Part shown: positions 1-6,662 of the stretch, in pieces
How positions within the stretch are numbered: position 1 is the first letter of the stretch
Layout of the letters: every line of letters begins with the position of its first letter
NCBI GenBank assembly: GCA_025450355.1
Contig: JANWHR010000137.1
Coordinates: 1 to 7,025 of the forward strand
Length of the DNA: 7,025 bases
Source: Micropepsaceae bacterium
GTDB lineage: Bacteria; Pseudomonadota; Alphaproteobacteria; Micropepsales; Micropepsaceae
Direction: 5' to 3'
Program-made: the position numbers and the translations under genes
Notes under the pieces: generated by a model
The model's database searches: none
Told to the model about the DNA's origin: nothing
What the model saw: the letters and a program-made list of their open reading frames with translations, nothing else

Positions 1-27
1 ACGCATTTCAGGTCTGGCCGCAAGCAT
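1..27 (-). CDS. Possible 5' end of the next operon gene (surA by synteny), cut by the window edge
   Basis: Fifteen bases after the lptD stop, an ATG opens a frame that stays open to the edge and reads MLAARPEMR. A second in-frame ATG lies at 4-6, so either could be the start. Neither has a clear Shine-Dalgarno sequence; the CAGG before the first ATG is too close. The order lptD (imp)-surA-pdxA-rsmA is widespread in proteobacteria, so a periplasmic SurA-type chaperone/prolyl isomerase, which helps LptD fold, is the natural expectation. Nine codons cannot show this: the identity is inferred from synteny only, and even the existence of the gene is tentative. Confidence 0.35.
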
Positions 28-42
28 CCTGTGCAGGACCGG

Positions 43-2346
43 TTATCCCGTGGTGCCTCTCGCCCCGGTTTTCAGCCCGATGTGAAAAACAATGGATGAG
101 GAGGGCGGCAGGTCCAGAATCGTGGTGTAGCGCCGATGGAACCCGATGGCAGCGACGAAGCAGTCGTTGTCATAGGTAATTCCAAAGCCGGATTCCAGCA
201 TCTTGCCCTGTGCCAGGTCACGTCTCACCTCGCCGAACACGCCCCAGTTCTGATACAGGATGACCGTCGTGTTCAGGTTGATCTGTTCCTGATGACCGAT
301 CGACGGATCAGAGGCGGCCGGCGGCAGTTTCAGATAGCTGAGTTCAATTGTGGACAAACCGATTTTTCCGGTGATGTACAGTTCATTCTGGCGAACGCTC
401 CCGCTGTGCGGGTCAATCGTGAATTGGTGCGTCACGGAAAAATTCGGAGCAAAATCGGCCGTGATGCGTCCCACGATATCGGACGCTTCGGTGTCGAGTC
501 GCAGGCCCGCCGGGAGGTCCCTCTCGGGAGTAAAACGGTACTGCTCACCCAGCAGCGCCACGATCTGACTGCCCGAGGGCAGCAGGGCGGTTGAGCGCAC
601 CCCGAACGTGGAACGTGCACCGCCTGTCCACAGATCAAGACCTGGCGAGGGATTCGGGCTGAACACATTCGTAGCGGAGAGCGCGTAAGCAATACTGTCT
701 TCGTCCGGCAGACCCGCGGGATTGCCGCCGTTCGTCGCAGCGATCAATTGCGCAATCGGCTCGACGACAAGGCTGGTGCCGTCCGGGATGAGCGGAGCCT
801 CGATATTGCCGGCAAATGGCCAGCGCCATTCGAGCATCGCAAATCCCAGCCCACGCGAAATGGTTTCAGTATTGGCGCGGGCGCCAGGCGCTTCCGCCAG
901 CGCATCCCGCACGTAATAGGCATCTGCTCGCGCAAATCCCTCTAGCGTTACGATCTGGCCATCGTTTGTGGTGTAGGGACGACGCCAGTCCACGTCGGTC
1001 GACCCCCGGAACATGTCTGTTCCCGTGCCGCGCCCCAGATAAAGTGTGCTCGCATCGGCCTTGAACCGGCCGCCCCAGACAAAATCATCTGGGATAAACG
1101 TATAGTCGAGCGACGGCAGCACGAAGGGTATTTCCGACTGAAACTCATTGCCGCGCAGGCTCTGGAAATAATAACCGATCACCGCGCCGCGGCTCCGCCC
1201 GTCCTCAAAATCCGTGAACACATCATTCGTCAGGCGATCTGTATTCGACAGTTCGTAGCGATGGAGATAGGTCTTGTTGGAAGAAAGCTGGGTATCGAAG
1301 CCAACGCGCCAGTCGTTGGTCAACGGGATTCGCCCCTGCCCGAACAGACTGCTCATCCAGGTGCTTTGTCCCGATTGGTCCCGCGCATCTCCATCGTAAG
1401 CGCCGGATCCCTGCAACCAGATCCCGCCACCGGATACGAAACGCTGACGATATTCGGTTTGTAGCGCCTGTCCGGCCTGAACCGTCAGGAACGGCTCGAT
1501 GGTAAGATCACTGCTTTCCGACAGATTGATATAGTAGGGTAATTTGACGAACGGGCCCAAAAGCCCGCTGTCGCCGACATCCGGCAGCAGGAACCCGCTC
1601 TGATATCGCACCGTGGGATCGGACTGCGAGAAGATGGGAAGATACAGGACAGGAATCCCGAGAAACTCCAGCGAGGCGTCCTCGAACCACACCCGCTTTT
1701 CGAGCTGGTCGTGGACGATACGGGCCGCGCGGATTTCCCAGGTTGGCTGCGCACCGCTATCCCGACAGATTTCACAGGGCGTATAGACGGCGCCATTTGC
1801 TATCGTGAAGCGGCCCTCCTGACGTTCCGCCGAATTTGCCGCCAGCCTCCCTTTCTGCCCGAGCAGTGCCGCGAATCCCTGGAGTGCCCCCTCGCGCAGG
1901 TCGCGCGTCAACTCGACCTGATCCGCGAAGGCGACATTGCCCGTTTCATCCTGCAGGCTGACGTGGCCGGACGCCGTGACCAGATCGGTATTCTCGTTGT
2001 ACGTGACCTGATCCGCGATCAGCGTCCGTTCCTGGTCGGAAATCTCGACATGGCCCTGGGCGGTGACGAGACCTTTTGAAGTGTCGTAAGTGATCTGATC
2101 GGCCTGCAGCAGAATTTGCCGCGGCGCAGGCACCGGCGCCGCGCCACCGGTCAGCAGGGCGATGCCGGCGAGCGCAGCGCCTCGCAGCAATCCGAAAAGC
2201 GGTGTTGCCGGGCAGCGCGCCGAATCATCGAGCGCCCGCCTTGGTGTGACGACTTTCCGGAAAGCACGTCGAAGGGCGCAAATAGGACCAAAACCCGCAT
2301 TGAGCTCCTCCCTTGCGGCTCTTGCTGTTCCGGTCCCTGAATTCAC
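43..2346 (-). CDS. lptD: LPS-assembly protein LptD, outer-membrane LPS translocon
   Basis: LptD is the outer-membrane barrel that, plugged by the lipoprotein LptE, inserts lipopolysaccharide into the outer leaflet. The protein is 767 residues, a normal length. A hydrophobic signal segment at about 50-70 ends in AAPVPA, with probable cleavage near residue 74. Residues 80-145 are an OstA/LptA-like beta-jellyroll, visible as a repeat of ADQxTY...GxVxAxGHV (82-100 and 111-129) and a third ADQ at 141. The motif YTPCEIC is at 188-194 and PTWEIRA at 201-207. The rest, to about 760, has the alternating aromatic strands of the barrel. The mature protein has three cysteines: C191, C194 and C729. The GTG start overlaps the lptG stop as GTGA and has GAGGA 7 bases upstream. 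It gives an unusually long 50-residue arginine-rich stretch before the hydrophobic core. A TTG at 2188-2190 is an alternative start but lacks a Shine-Dalgarno sequence. The family call is firm and the start less so. Confidence 0.95.
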   Translation of the reverse strand: MNSGTGTARAAREELNAGFGPICALRRAFRKVVTPRRALDDSARCPATPLFGLLRGAALAGIALLTGGAAPVPAPRQILLQADQITYDTSKGLVTAQGHVEISDQERTLIADQVTYNENTDLVTASGHVSLQDETGNVAFADQVELTRDLREGALQGFAALLGQKGRLAANSAERQEGRFTIANGAVYTPCEICRDSGAQPTWEIRAARIVHDQLEKRVWFEDASLEFLGIPVLYLPIFSQSDPTVRYQSGFLLPDVGDSGLLGPFVKLPYYINLSESSDLTIEPFLTVQAGQALQTEYRQRFVSGGGIWLQGSGAYDGDARDQSGQSTWMSSLFGQGRIPLTNDWRVGFDTQLSSNKTYLHRYELSNTDRLTNDVFTDFEDGRSRGAVIGYYFQSLRGNEFQSEIPFVLPSLDYTFIPDDFVWGGRFKADASTLYLGRGTGTDMFRGSTDVDWRRPYTTNDGQIVTLEGFARADAYYVRDALAEAPGARANTETISRGLGFAMLEWRWPFAGNIEAPLIPDGTSLVVEPIAQLIAATNGGNPAGLPDEDSIAYALSATNVFSPNPSPGLDLWTGGARSTFGVRSTALLPSGSQIVALLGEQYRFTPERDLPAGLRLDTEASDIVGRITADFAPNFSVTHQFTIDPHSGSVRQNELYITGKIGLSTIELSYLKLPPAASDPSIGHQEQINLNTTVILYQNWGVFGEVRRDLAQGKMLESGFGITYDNDCFVAAIGFHRRYTTILDLPPSSSIVFHIGLKTGARGTTG

Positions 2347-3434
2347 CCGTCTTCCTCGTGAAACAACAAGGTCATGCCGAGCAACAGCGCGGCGGCTGCG
2401 GGCGCCACTGCAGCCAGGGGCGGCGGAAGCATGCCCGATTGACCCAGTGCCCGTGTGAGATCGCCAAGGAAGTAAACCCCGAATCCGGCCACGATGGCCG
2501 CAACCAGCAACTGCGCCTGTCCTCCGAGGCGCACCAGGTGAAGCGAAAAACTCGCTGCCATGAACACCATCGCCGCAAACAGTAGCGGTGAAGCAAGCAG
2601 CGAATACCAGTAGATTTTATGCCGCAGCGCGGAGAATCCCGCCGCCTCGGCATTGGCGATGAAGCGCGGCAATTCCCAGAACGAAATCGTATCCGGCGAG
2701 GCAAAACTTTCTTCGATCTGAGCGGGAGTCATCTCCGTCGGCAGATCGTAAGTGGCGCGATGAACCGGACGTCCGTCAGCGCCGCTCACCCAAGCATTGA
2801 TCAGGTGCCAATAACCATTCTTAAGGTCGCCGGAAGCGGCATCGATCCTGCCTGCATAGCGATCCTGATCCTCATAGTTGAAGACGATAATATCCTCGAG
2901 ATGTACGCCCTGATCCGCAACGCGCAGCGCATGAACGACGGATTGATGCTCGCCATCACCCTGTCGAAGCCACAGTCCGGTGGATGACACAGCCAATTGC
3001 GACGCCTGACCATGCACATAACGTGCTTCGAGACGTGTATATTGCGCCAGCAGTGAAGCGGCCATCGGACTGAAAAGGGTCATCGCGATGATGCCGAGCA
3101 CGATTGAGGCGGCGAGTGGTGGCGCGAGAAATTCCCATGCGGACACGCCAGCAGCCCGCGCGGCAACCAGTTCATGACTTTTCGACATGCGTGCAAACGC
3201 ATGCACGGCACCCAGCAGCACGGCAAAGGGCAAAAGTTTCTGGGCAATATCGGGGAGCTTCAGCAGGCTCATGCTCAACACGATGCTGCCCGGAATGCCG
3301 TGATCGCCCGTTCGGGTGAACTGATCGGCAAGGTCGAGCGACAACGCGAGTGCAGACAGCACGACAAAGACGATGGCCACGGAAATCGTAAACCGTCGGG
3401 CGAGATAGGCCATCAGCGTAGGCGACCAGTTCAT
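2343..3434 (-). CDS. lptG: LPS export ABC transporter permease LptG
   Basis: LptG pairs with LptF and two LptB ATPases in the inner membrane to extract lipopolysaccharide and push it onto the LptC-LptA bridge. The 363 residues match the family length. Three hydrophobic segments lie at about 15-38, 58-80 and 103-125. A periplasmic beta-jellyroll domain follows at about 135-265, then three more membrane segments at about 273-295, 307-325 and 338-357. The cytoplasmic loop SHELVAARAAGVS at 86-98 is the typical coupling region that contacts LptB. The start MNWSPT is chosen because its ATG overlaps the lptF stop as ATGA. The same frame stays open upstream through lptF, but that part has no membrane-protein character and is out of register with lptF, so it is not coding. 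LptG rather than a second LptF is inferred from its downstream position and its closeness to the LptG (YjgQ) pattern. Confidence 0.95.
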   Translation of the reverse strand: MNWSPTLMAYLARRFTISVAIVFVVLSALALSLDLADQFTRTGDHGIPGSIVLSMSLLKLPDIAQKLLPFAVLLGAVHAFARMSKSHELVAARAAGVSAWEFLAPPLAASIVLGIIAMTLFSPMAASLLAQYTRLEARYVHGQASQLAVSSTGLWLRQGDGEHQSVVHALRVADQGVHLEDIIVFNYEDQDRYAGRIDAASGDLKNGYWHLINAWVSGADGRPVHRATYDLPTEMTPAQIEESFASPDTISFWELPRFIANAEAAGFSALRHKIYWYSLLASPLLFAAMVFMAASFSLHLVRLGGQAQLLVAAIVAGFGVYFLGDLTRALGQSGMLPPPLAAVAPAAAALLLGMTLLFHEEDG

Positions 3435-4561
3435 GCCGTCCCTTGCTCCATTGAGAGCCGCGGCCGGTGAAGGAAATCCAGTGGCAGCCGCAAGCCGCGC
3501 AGACCGGCCGCAGCCACCAGTATCCCCGCAGCCGGGATCACGTAGAGCAGAAACAGCAGCGCGGGGTTGCGCGCTGCCATTCCCTGCGCGGCATAGCCCA
3601 GCAGGCGCAGAGCGGCGCCGGACAATCCTGCCGCCGTCAACCGCAGGGCGTAACTTCCACGCGTCATGGGGCCCTTGCCGGTCGCCACCAGCGCAATCAG
3701 CGCAAATGCGATGCAATAAAATGGCGCCGCGATCCGGTTGTGCGCCTCCGCCACAAAATTTGCCTTGACCCTCTCGTTTGCCGCGGCCGGAGGATGGAGA
3801 AGGCTGGAGAGATATTGCTCGCTTGTGTCTCTGTCGGCGGCGCGGTGGGGACCGGCGAACTGATCCAGATCGAATACGTAACGGTCGAATTTGAGCATCG
3901 ACAACCGGGCTCCGCCCGCTTCCGTTTGTTCGATATGGCCATTGGACATAATCAGCCGCGGCCCCTGCGGTGTCTGCACAAGCGTCCCGGATTCTGCCAG
4001 ATAGGTAGAGGGGCGGAGTGCCTTCCGGTTGTCGTGCACCAGGATTCCGCGGATCACGCCGCCGGGGGCAAGGTCGCGGATAAACACGGTCAAACCGTCG
4101 CTTGGTGAGGTGAATGTCCCTTCGCGCAGGATTGCGGCTCCAATGTCGGCACGGATATCGAACAGCTTGGCATTCATGCTGCGCTGGCCGAGCGGCATCA
4201 GGTAGAGACTGCATGCGTAGGTAATCGCCATGGCGATCATTGCGGCGCAAATCACCGGTATCGCAGTCTGTAACCGGCTGACGCCGGCCGACCACATCAC
4301 GACCAGTTCACTGTCGGTATTCAGCCGGTTCAGCACGTAAAGCGCGGCGCCGAAAAAGGCGATCGGCACGATGACCACCAGCAGGCTCGGCAGCATCAGC
4401 ATGGTCAACCAGACGAAGATTGCCGCCGATTGCCCGCGATTGATCACCACGTCCAGGAGCCGCAGTGATTGTGTCATCCAGATCACCAGCGTCAGCACAA
4501 CTGTGAAAAGCAGGAACGGCCCGGCGATCTGGCGAAAGATGTAGGAGAACAGACTCCGCAT
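3431..4561 (-). CDS. lptF: LPS export ABC transporter permease LptF
   Basis: LptF is the partner permease of LptG in the LptB2FG transporter of the inner membrane. The 376 residues have the LptF/LptG (YjgP/YjgQ) layout. Membrane segments lie at about 12-32, 50-78 and 100-122, a periplasmic jellyroll domain at about 125-270, and membrane segments at about 276-295, 303-325 and 335-356. The start MRSLFSYIFRQIAGPFLL is typical of LptF. The loop NTDSELVVMWSAGVS at 81-95 is the LptB-coupling region. It is the first gene of the minus-strand operon, divergent from pepA. No Shine-Dalgarno sequence is visible within 20 bases of the ATG, so it may start from a leaderless or very short leader. Its stop overlaps the lptG start by 4 bases. 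Assignment as LptF rather than LptG rests on gene order and the N-terminal pattern. Confidence 0.95.
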   Translation of the reverse strand: MRSLFSYIFRQIAGPFLLFTVVLTLVIWMTQSLRLLDVVINRGQSAAIFVWLTMLMLPSLLVVIVPIAFFGAALYVLNRLNTDSELVVMWSAGVSRLQTAIPVICAAMIAMAITYACSLYLMPLGQRSMNAKLFDIRADIGAAILREGTFTSPSDGLTVFIRDLAPGGVIRGILVHDNRKALRPSTYLAESGTLVQTPQGPRLIMSNGHIEQTEAGGARLSMLKFDRYVFDLDQFAGPHRAADRDTSEQYLSSLLHPPAAANERVKANFVAEAHNRIAAPFYCIAFALIALVATGKGPMTRGSYALRLTAAGLSGAALRLLGYAAQGMAARNPALLFLLYVIPAAGILVAAAGLRGLRLPLDFLHRPRLSMEQGTA

Positions 4562-4660
4562 GACGAATTGGGTAGCAGAAAACCCGGCGTCCGTCAGAAA
4601 AAATGCTCGGGCTCGACCGCGATCTGTTATCTGGTAGCGTGAATGTTTGCGGAGCGGGGC
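4562..4660. promoter_or_regulatory. Divergent intergenic region lptF / pepA
   Basis: This 99-base gap separates the two divergent units and must hold the promoter of each unless transcripts enter from outside. No strong sigma-70 match is visible. On the minus strand a weak candidate is CTGACG (4592-4597), 17 bases, then TACCCA (4569-4574); it would start transcription at about the lptF ATG. On the plus strand CTCGAC (4612-4617) and TAGCGT (4635-4640) have 17-base spacing but match poorly. The hexamer GGTAGC occurs at 4571-4576 and 4633-4638, and ATCTG is repeated in ATCTGTTATCTG at 4622-4633. No operator is assigned. Confidence 0.5.
4651..4654 (+). promoter_or_regulatory. Ribosome binding site that fixes the pepA start
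   Basis: GGAG lies 6 bases before the ATG at 4661. The alternative in-frame ATG at 4643 has no purine-rich sequence at a suitable distance, so the downstream start is preferred. Confidence 0.65.
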
Positions 4661-6160
4661 ATGGAAATTTCATTCGATCGCCTGCGAGGTTTTGGAGAGG
4701 GCGCGCTTGCGGTAGGTGTGCTCGATGGCGGCAAATTGACCGATCCCGCAGCGTCGGTGGATGATGCGACGGGAGGGGTGGTTTCGCGGGCGCTCGCGGC
4801 CGGCCGGTTTCGCGGCCAGACAGGCCACAGCCTGGAATTGCTGGTTCCCGCAGGGATCAAGCCCACGAGAGTTGTTCTGCTGGGGTTGGGCAAAGCCGAG
4901 GACTTCACCACCGCTGCGGCGGAACGTCTTGCCGCCAGCCTTGTTGGCCGCCTGAGCGTGGGCGGAGAAGAGACACTGACCATTGCGATCGAACGCCCCA
5001 AAAAGGCGCCGCTGTCCGAAGCTGAACTTGCGGCGCATATCGCTCTCGGCGCGAAGCTCCGCAGCTATCGCTTTGATCACTACCGCAGTGTCAGGGAGGA
5101 AGAGCGTCCGACGCTGAAGCGGGTGGTGATCTCCACGTCTGAAGCCGCCGAGGCACGGAAACTGTGGGCCGGGCTCGCCGCGGTCGGCGCGGGAATCTTT
5201 CTGGCCCGCGACCTTGTGAATGAACCTGCAAATATTCTGTATCCAGATGAATTTGCCCGCCGCACGCGAGAATTGGAAAAGCTCGGCGTCACCGTGGAAA
5301 TCCTCGATGTCCCGGCGATGAAAAAACTCGGGATGAATGCGCTCCTGGGCGTGGGGCAGGGCAGCGCGCACCCATCGCGGTTGGTGGTGATGCAATGGGA
5401 CGGCCGGCGCGGCCGGAACAGAAATGGCGCCGGTCCGCTCGCCTTCATCGGCAAGGGCGTGTGCTTCGATTCCGGCGGTTTGTCCCTGAAACCGGCCAAT
5501 TCCATGACTGGCATGAAAGGCGATATGGCCGGCGCCGCCGCCGTTGCCGGTCTGATGCATGCGCTTGCGGCGCGAAAGGCGCGCAGCCATGTCGTCGGTC
5601 TGGTGGGATTGGTCGAGAACATGCCGGATGGCAACGCGCAGCGGCCGAACGACATTGTCAAAACCATGTCCGGGCAGACCATCGAGATTCTCAATACGGA
5701 CGCCGAGGGCCGCCTCGTTCTCGCCGACGTGCTCTGGTATGCGCAGTCGCGCTTCAAGCCGCGTTTTATGGTGGACCTGGCAACACTCACCGGCGCCATC
5801 GTTGTCGCACTCGGTGCCGAGCATGCGGGCCTGTTCAGCAACGATGATGAGCTCGCGAAAAACATCGTCAGGGCGGGCGCGAGAGAGGGCGAGCCGGTTT
5901 GGCGCCTGCCGCTCGGGGATGCGTATGACCAGTTGGTAAAATCGAAAATTGCCGACATGAAAAATATCGGTGGACCTCATGCGGGATCCATTACGGCCGC
6001 ACAGATATTGCAGCGATTCGTCAACAAAGTGCCCTGGGCGCATCTCGACATCGCCGGCGTCGCCTGGCAGGACGGCGAGCAGAAGCCGCAGATCCCGTCC
6101 TGGGGCACCGGATGGGGCGTGCGCACCCTGAACCGGCTCGTTGCCGAATATTCGGAATGA
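4661..6160 (+). CDS. pepA: Leucyl aminopeptidase (peptidase family M17)
   Basis: PepA is a cytosolic two-metal aminopeptidase that releases N-terminal amino acids from peptides, normally as a hexamer. From the ATG at 4661 the protein has 499 residues, close to the 503 of E. coli PepA. The N-terminal macrodomain-like part covers about 1-160 and the catalytic domain about 175-495. The catalytic domain carries GKGVCFDSGGLSLK at 264-277, GDMAGAA at 287-293 and the family signature NTDAEGRL at 345-352. By comparison with known M17 enzymes the metal ligands are K265, D270, D288, D347 and E349, and the catalytic residues K277 and R351; all are present, so the enzyme should be active. Starting at 4643 would add six residues but lacks a ribosome site. 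In E. coli PepA also binds DNA (carAB control, Xer recombination); nothing here shows that role. Its stop overlaps the holC start. Confidence 0.97.
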   Translation: MEISFDRLRGFGEGALAVGVLDGGKLTDPAASVDDATGGVVSRALAAGRFRGQTGHSLELLVPAGIKPTRVVLLGLGKAEDFTTAAAERLAASLVGRLSVGGEETLTIAIERPKKAPLSEAELAAHIALGAKLRSYRFDHYRSVREEERPTLKRVVISTSEAAEARKLWAGLAAVGAGIFLARDLVNEPANILYPDEFARRTRELEKLGVTVEILDVPAMKKLGMNALLGVGQGSAHPSRLVVMQWDGRRGRNRNGAGPLAFIGKGVCFDSGGLSLKPANSMTGMKGDMAGAAAVAGLMHALAARKARSHVVGLVGLVENMPDGNAQRPNDIVKTMSGQTIEILNTDAEGRLVLADVLWYAQSRFKPRFMVDLATLTGAIVVALGAEHAGLFSNDDELAKNIVRAGAREGEPVWRLPLGDAYDQLVKSKIADMKNIGGPHAGSITAAQILQRFVNKVPWAHLDIAGVAWQDGEQKPQIPSWGTGWGVRTLNRLVAEYSE

Positions 6161-6627
6161 TGCCTGAAATCATCTTTTACTGCCTTGAACGCAAAGCGCT
6201 CGAGGACATCCTTCCTGGCCTGCTCGAGCGCACCGTCGAGCGTGCCTGGCGCGCAATCGTGCGTTTTGATTCAATCGAACGCATGAACGCTCTGGACAGC
6301 TGGCTCTGGACCTGGTCGGAGCAGAGTTTCCTCGCGCACGGTACGCCGGAGACACCCTGTCCAAACCGGCAACCGGTCTATCTGACCACGGGTGCGGAAA
6401 ACCCGAATGGCGCGACGGTGCTGTTTATTGCGGGTGCCGCAATACCCGCGCAGTGGGGTGCAGACGGCTTCGGCAATTTCCACCGGGTCGTCGTTCTGTT
6501 CGATGGTCAGGATAAGCAGTTGTTCGAAGCCGCGCAGTCATCGTGGCAGAATGCGAAACAATCCGGTCTCACCGCAAACCTGTGGCGCCAGAGCGCATCC
6601 GGAAAATGGGAACAGCAAACGGGCTGA
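6157..6627 (+). CDS. holC: DNA polymerase III subunit chi
   Basis: HolC (chi) is an accessory subunit of the replicative clamp loader; in E. coli it links the complex, through psi, to single-strand binding protein. The 156-residue protein begins PEIIFYCLER like other chi subunits. It has the nucleotide-binding-like fold's ERAWRAIVR strand at 28-36, LDSWLWTWSEQSFLAHG at 46-62, the QPVYLTT...ENPNGATVLF block at 72-90 and VVVLFDG at 111-117. E. coli chi has 147 residues, so this one is full length with a slightly longer tail. Two adjacent in-frame ATGs, at 6157 and 6160, sit on the pepA stop (ATGATG), so the start is uncertain by one codon. No strong Shine-Dalgarno sequence is present, and translation is probably coupled to pepA. 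A recognisable HolD (psi) partner is generally not found in alphaproteobacteria. Confidence 0.92.
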   Translation: MMPEIIFYCLERKALEDILPGLLERTVERAWRAIVRFDSIERMNALDSWLWTWSEQSFLAHGTPETPCPNRQPVYLTTGAENPNGATVLFIAGAAIPAQWGADGFGNFHRVVVLFDGQDKQLFEAAQSSWQNAKQSGLTANLWRQSASGKWEQQTG

Positions 6628-6662
6628 GATCACGATCGGCTTTCCATCACAGCTGAACTGAT
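6628..6662. other. Convergent gap between holC and the ABC-F gene
   Basis: The two genes meet stop to stop across 35 bases. I see no GC-rich stem followed by a T-run on either strand, so no intrinsic terminator is called. Termination may be Rho-dependent or may lie inside the opposing gene. Confidence 0.5.

Noticed and set aside
3435..4295. The lptG frame stays open for about 860 bases upstream, inside lptF, suggesting a larger protein.
   Set aside because: The upstream part is proline/arginine-rich, lacks membrane segments and overlaps the well-supported lptF frame. The LptG family begins at MNWSPT, and the ATGA junction fits that.
4569..4585. GGGT...ACCC inverted repeat upstream of lptF.
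   Set aside because: Only a four-base stem, too short to call an operator or terminator.
4643..4660. Upstream ATG that would extend PepA by six residues.
   Set aside because: No Shine-Dalgarno sequence before it, whereas the ATG at 4661 has GGAG 6 bases upstream and gives the usual family N terminus.
5400..5416. GGCCGG repeat pair within pepA.
   Set aside because: It lies in coding sequence for a variable glycine/arginine loop before the metal site; this is GC-rich codon use.
5080..5958. A second long antisense frame (292 codons) opposite pepA.
   Set aside because: Low-complexity serine/arginine/proline composition and no ribosome site or domain; it is a shadow of the pepA codons.
4670..6043. 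A 457-codon open frame on the minus strand, antisense to pepA.
   Set aside because: The pepA strand encodes an intact M17 peptidase with all catalytic residues. The antisense product shows no recognisable domain and is rich in R, H and G, as expected from the mirror of GC-rich codons.
6112..6156. In-frame extension of holC into the end of pepA.
   Set aside because: The added residues do not resemble chi, and the family start (PEIIFY) follows directly after the ATGATG at the pepA stop.
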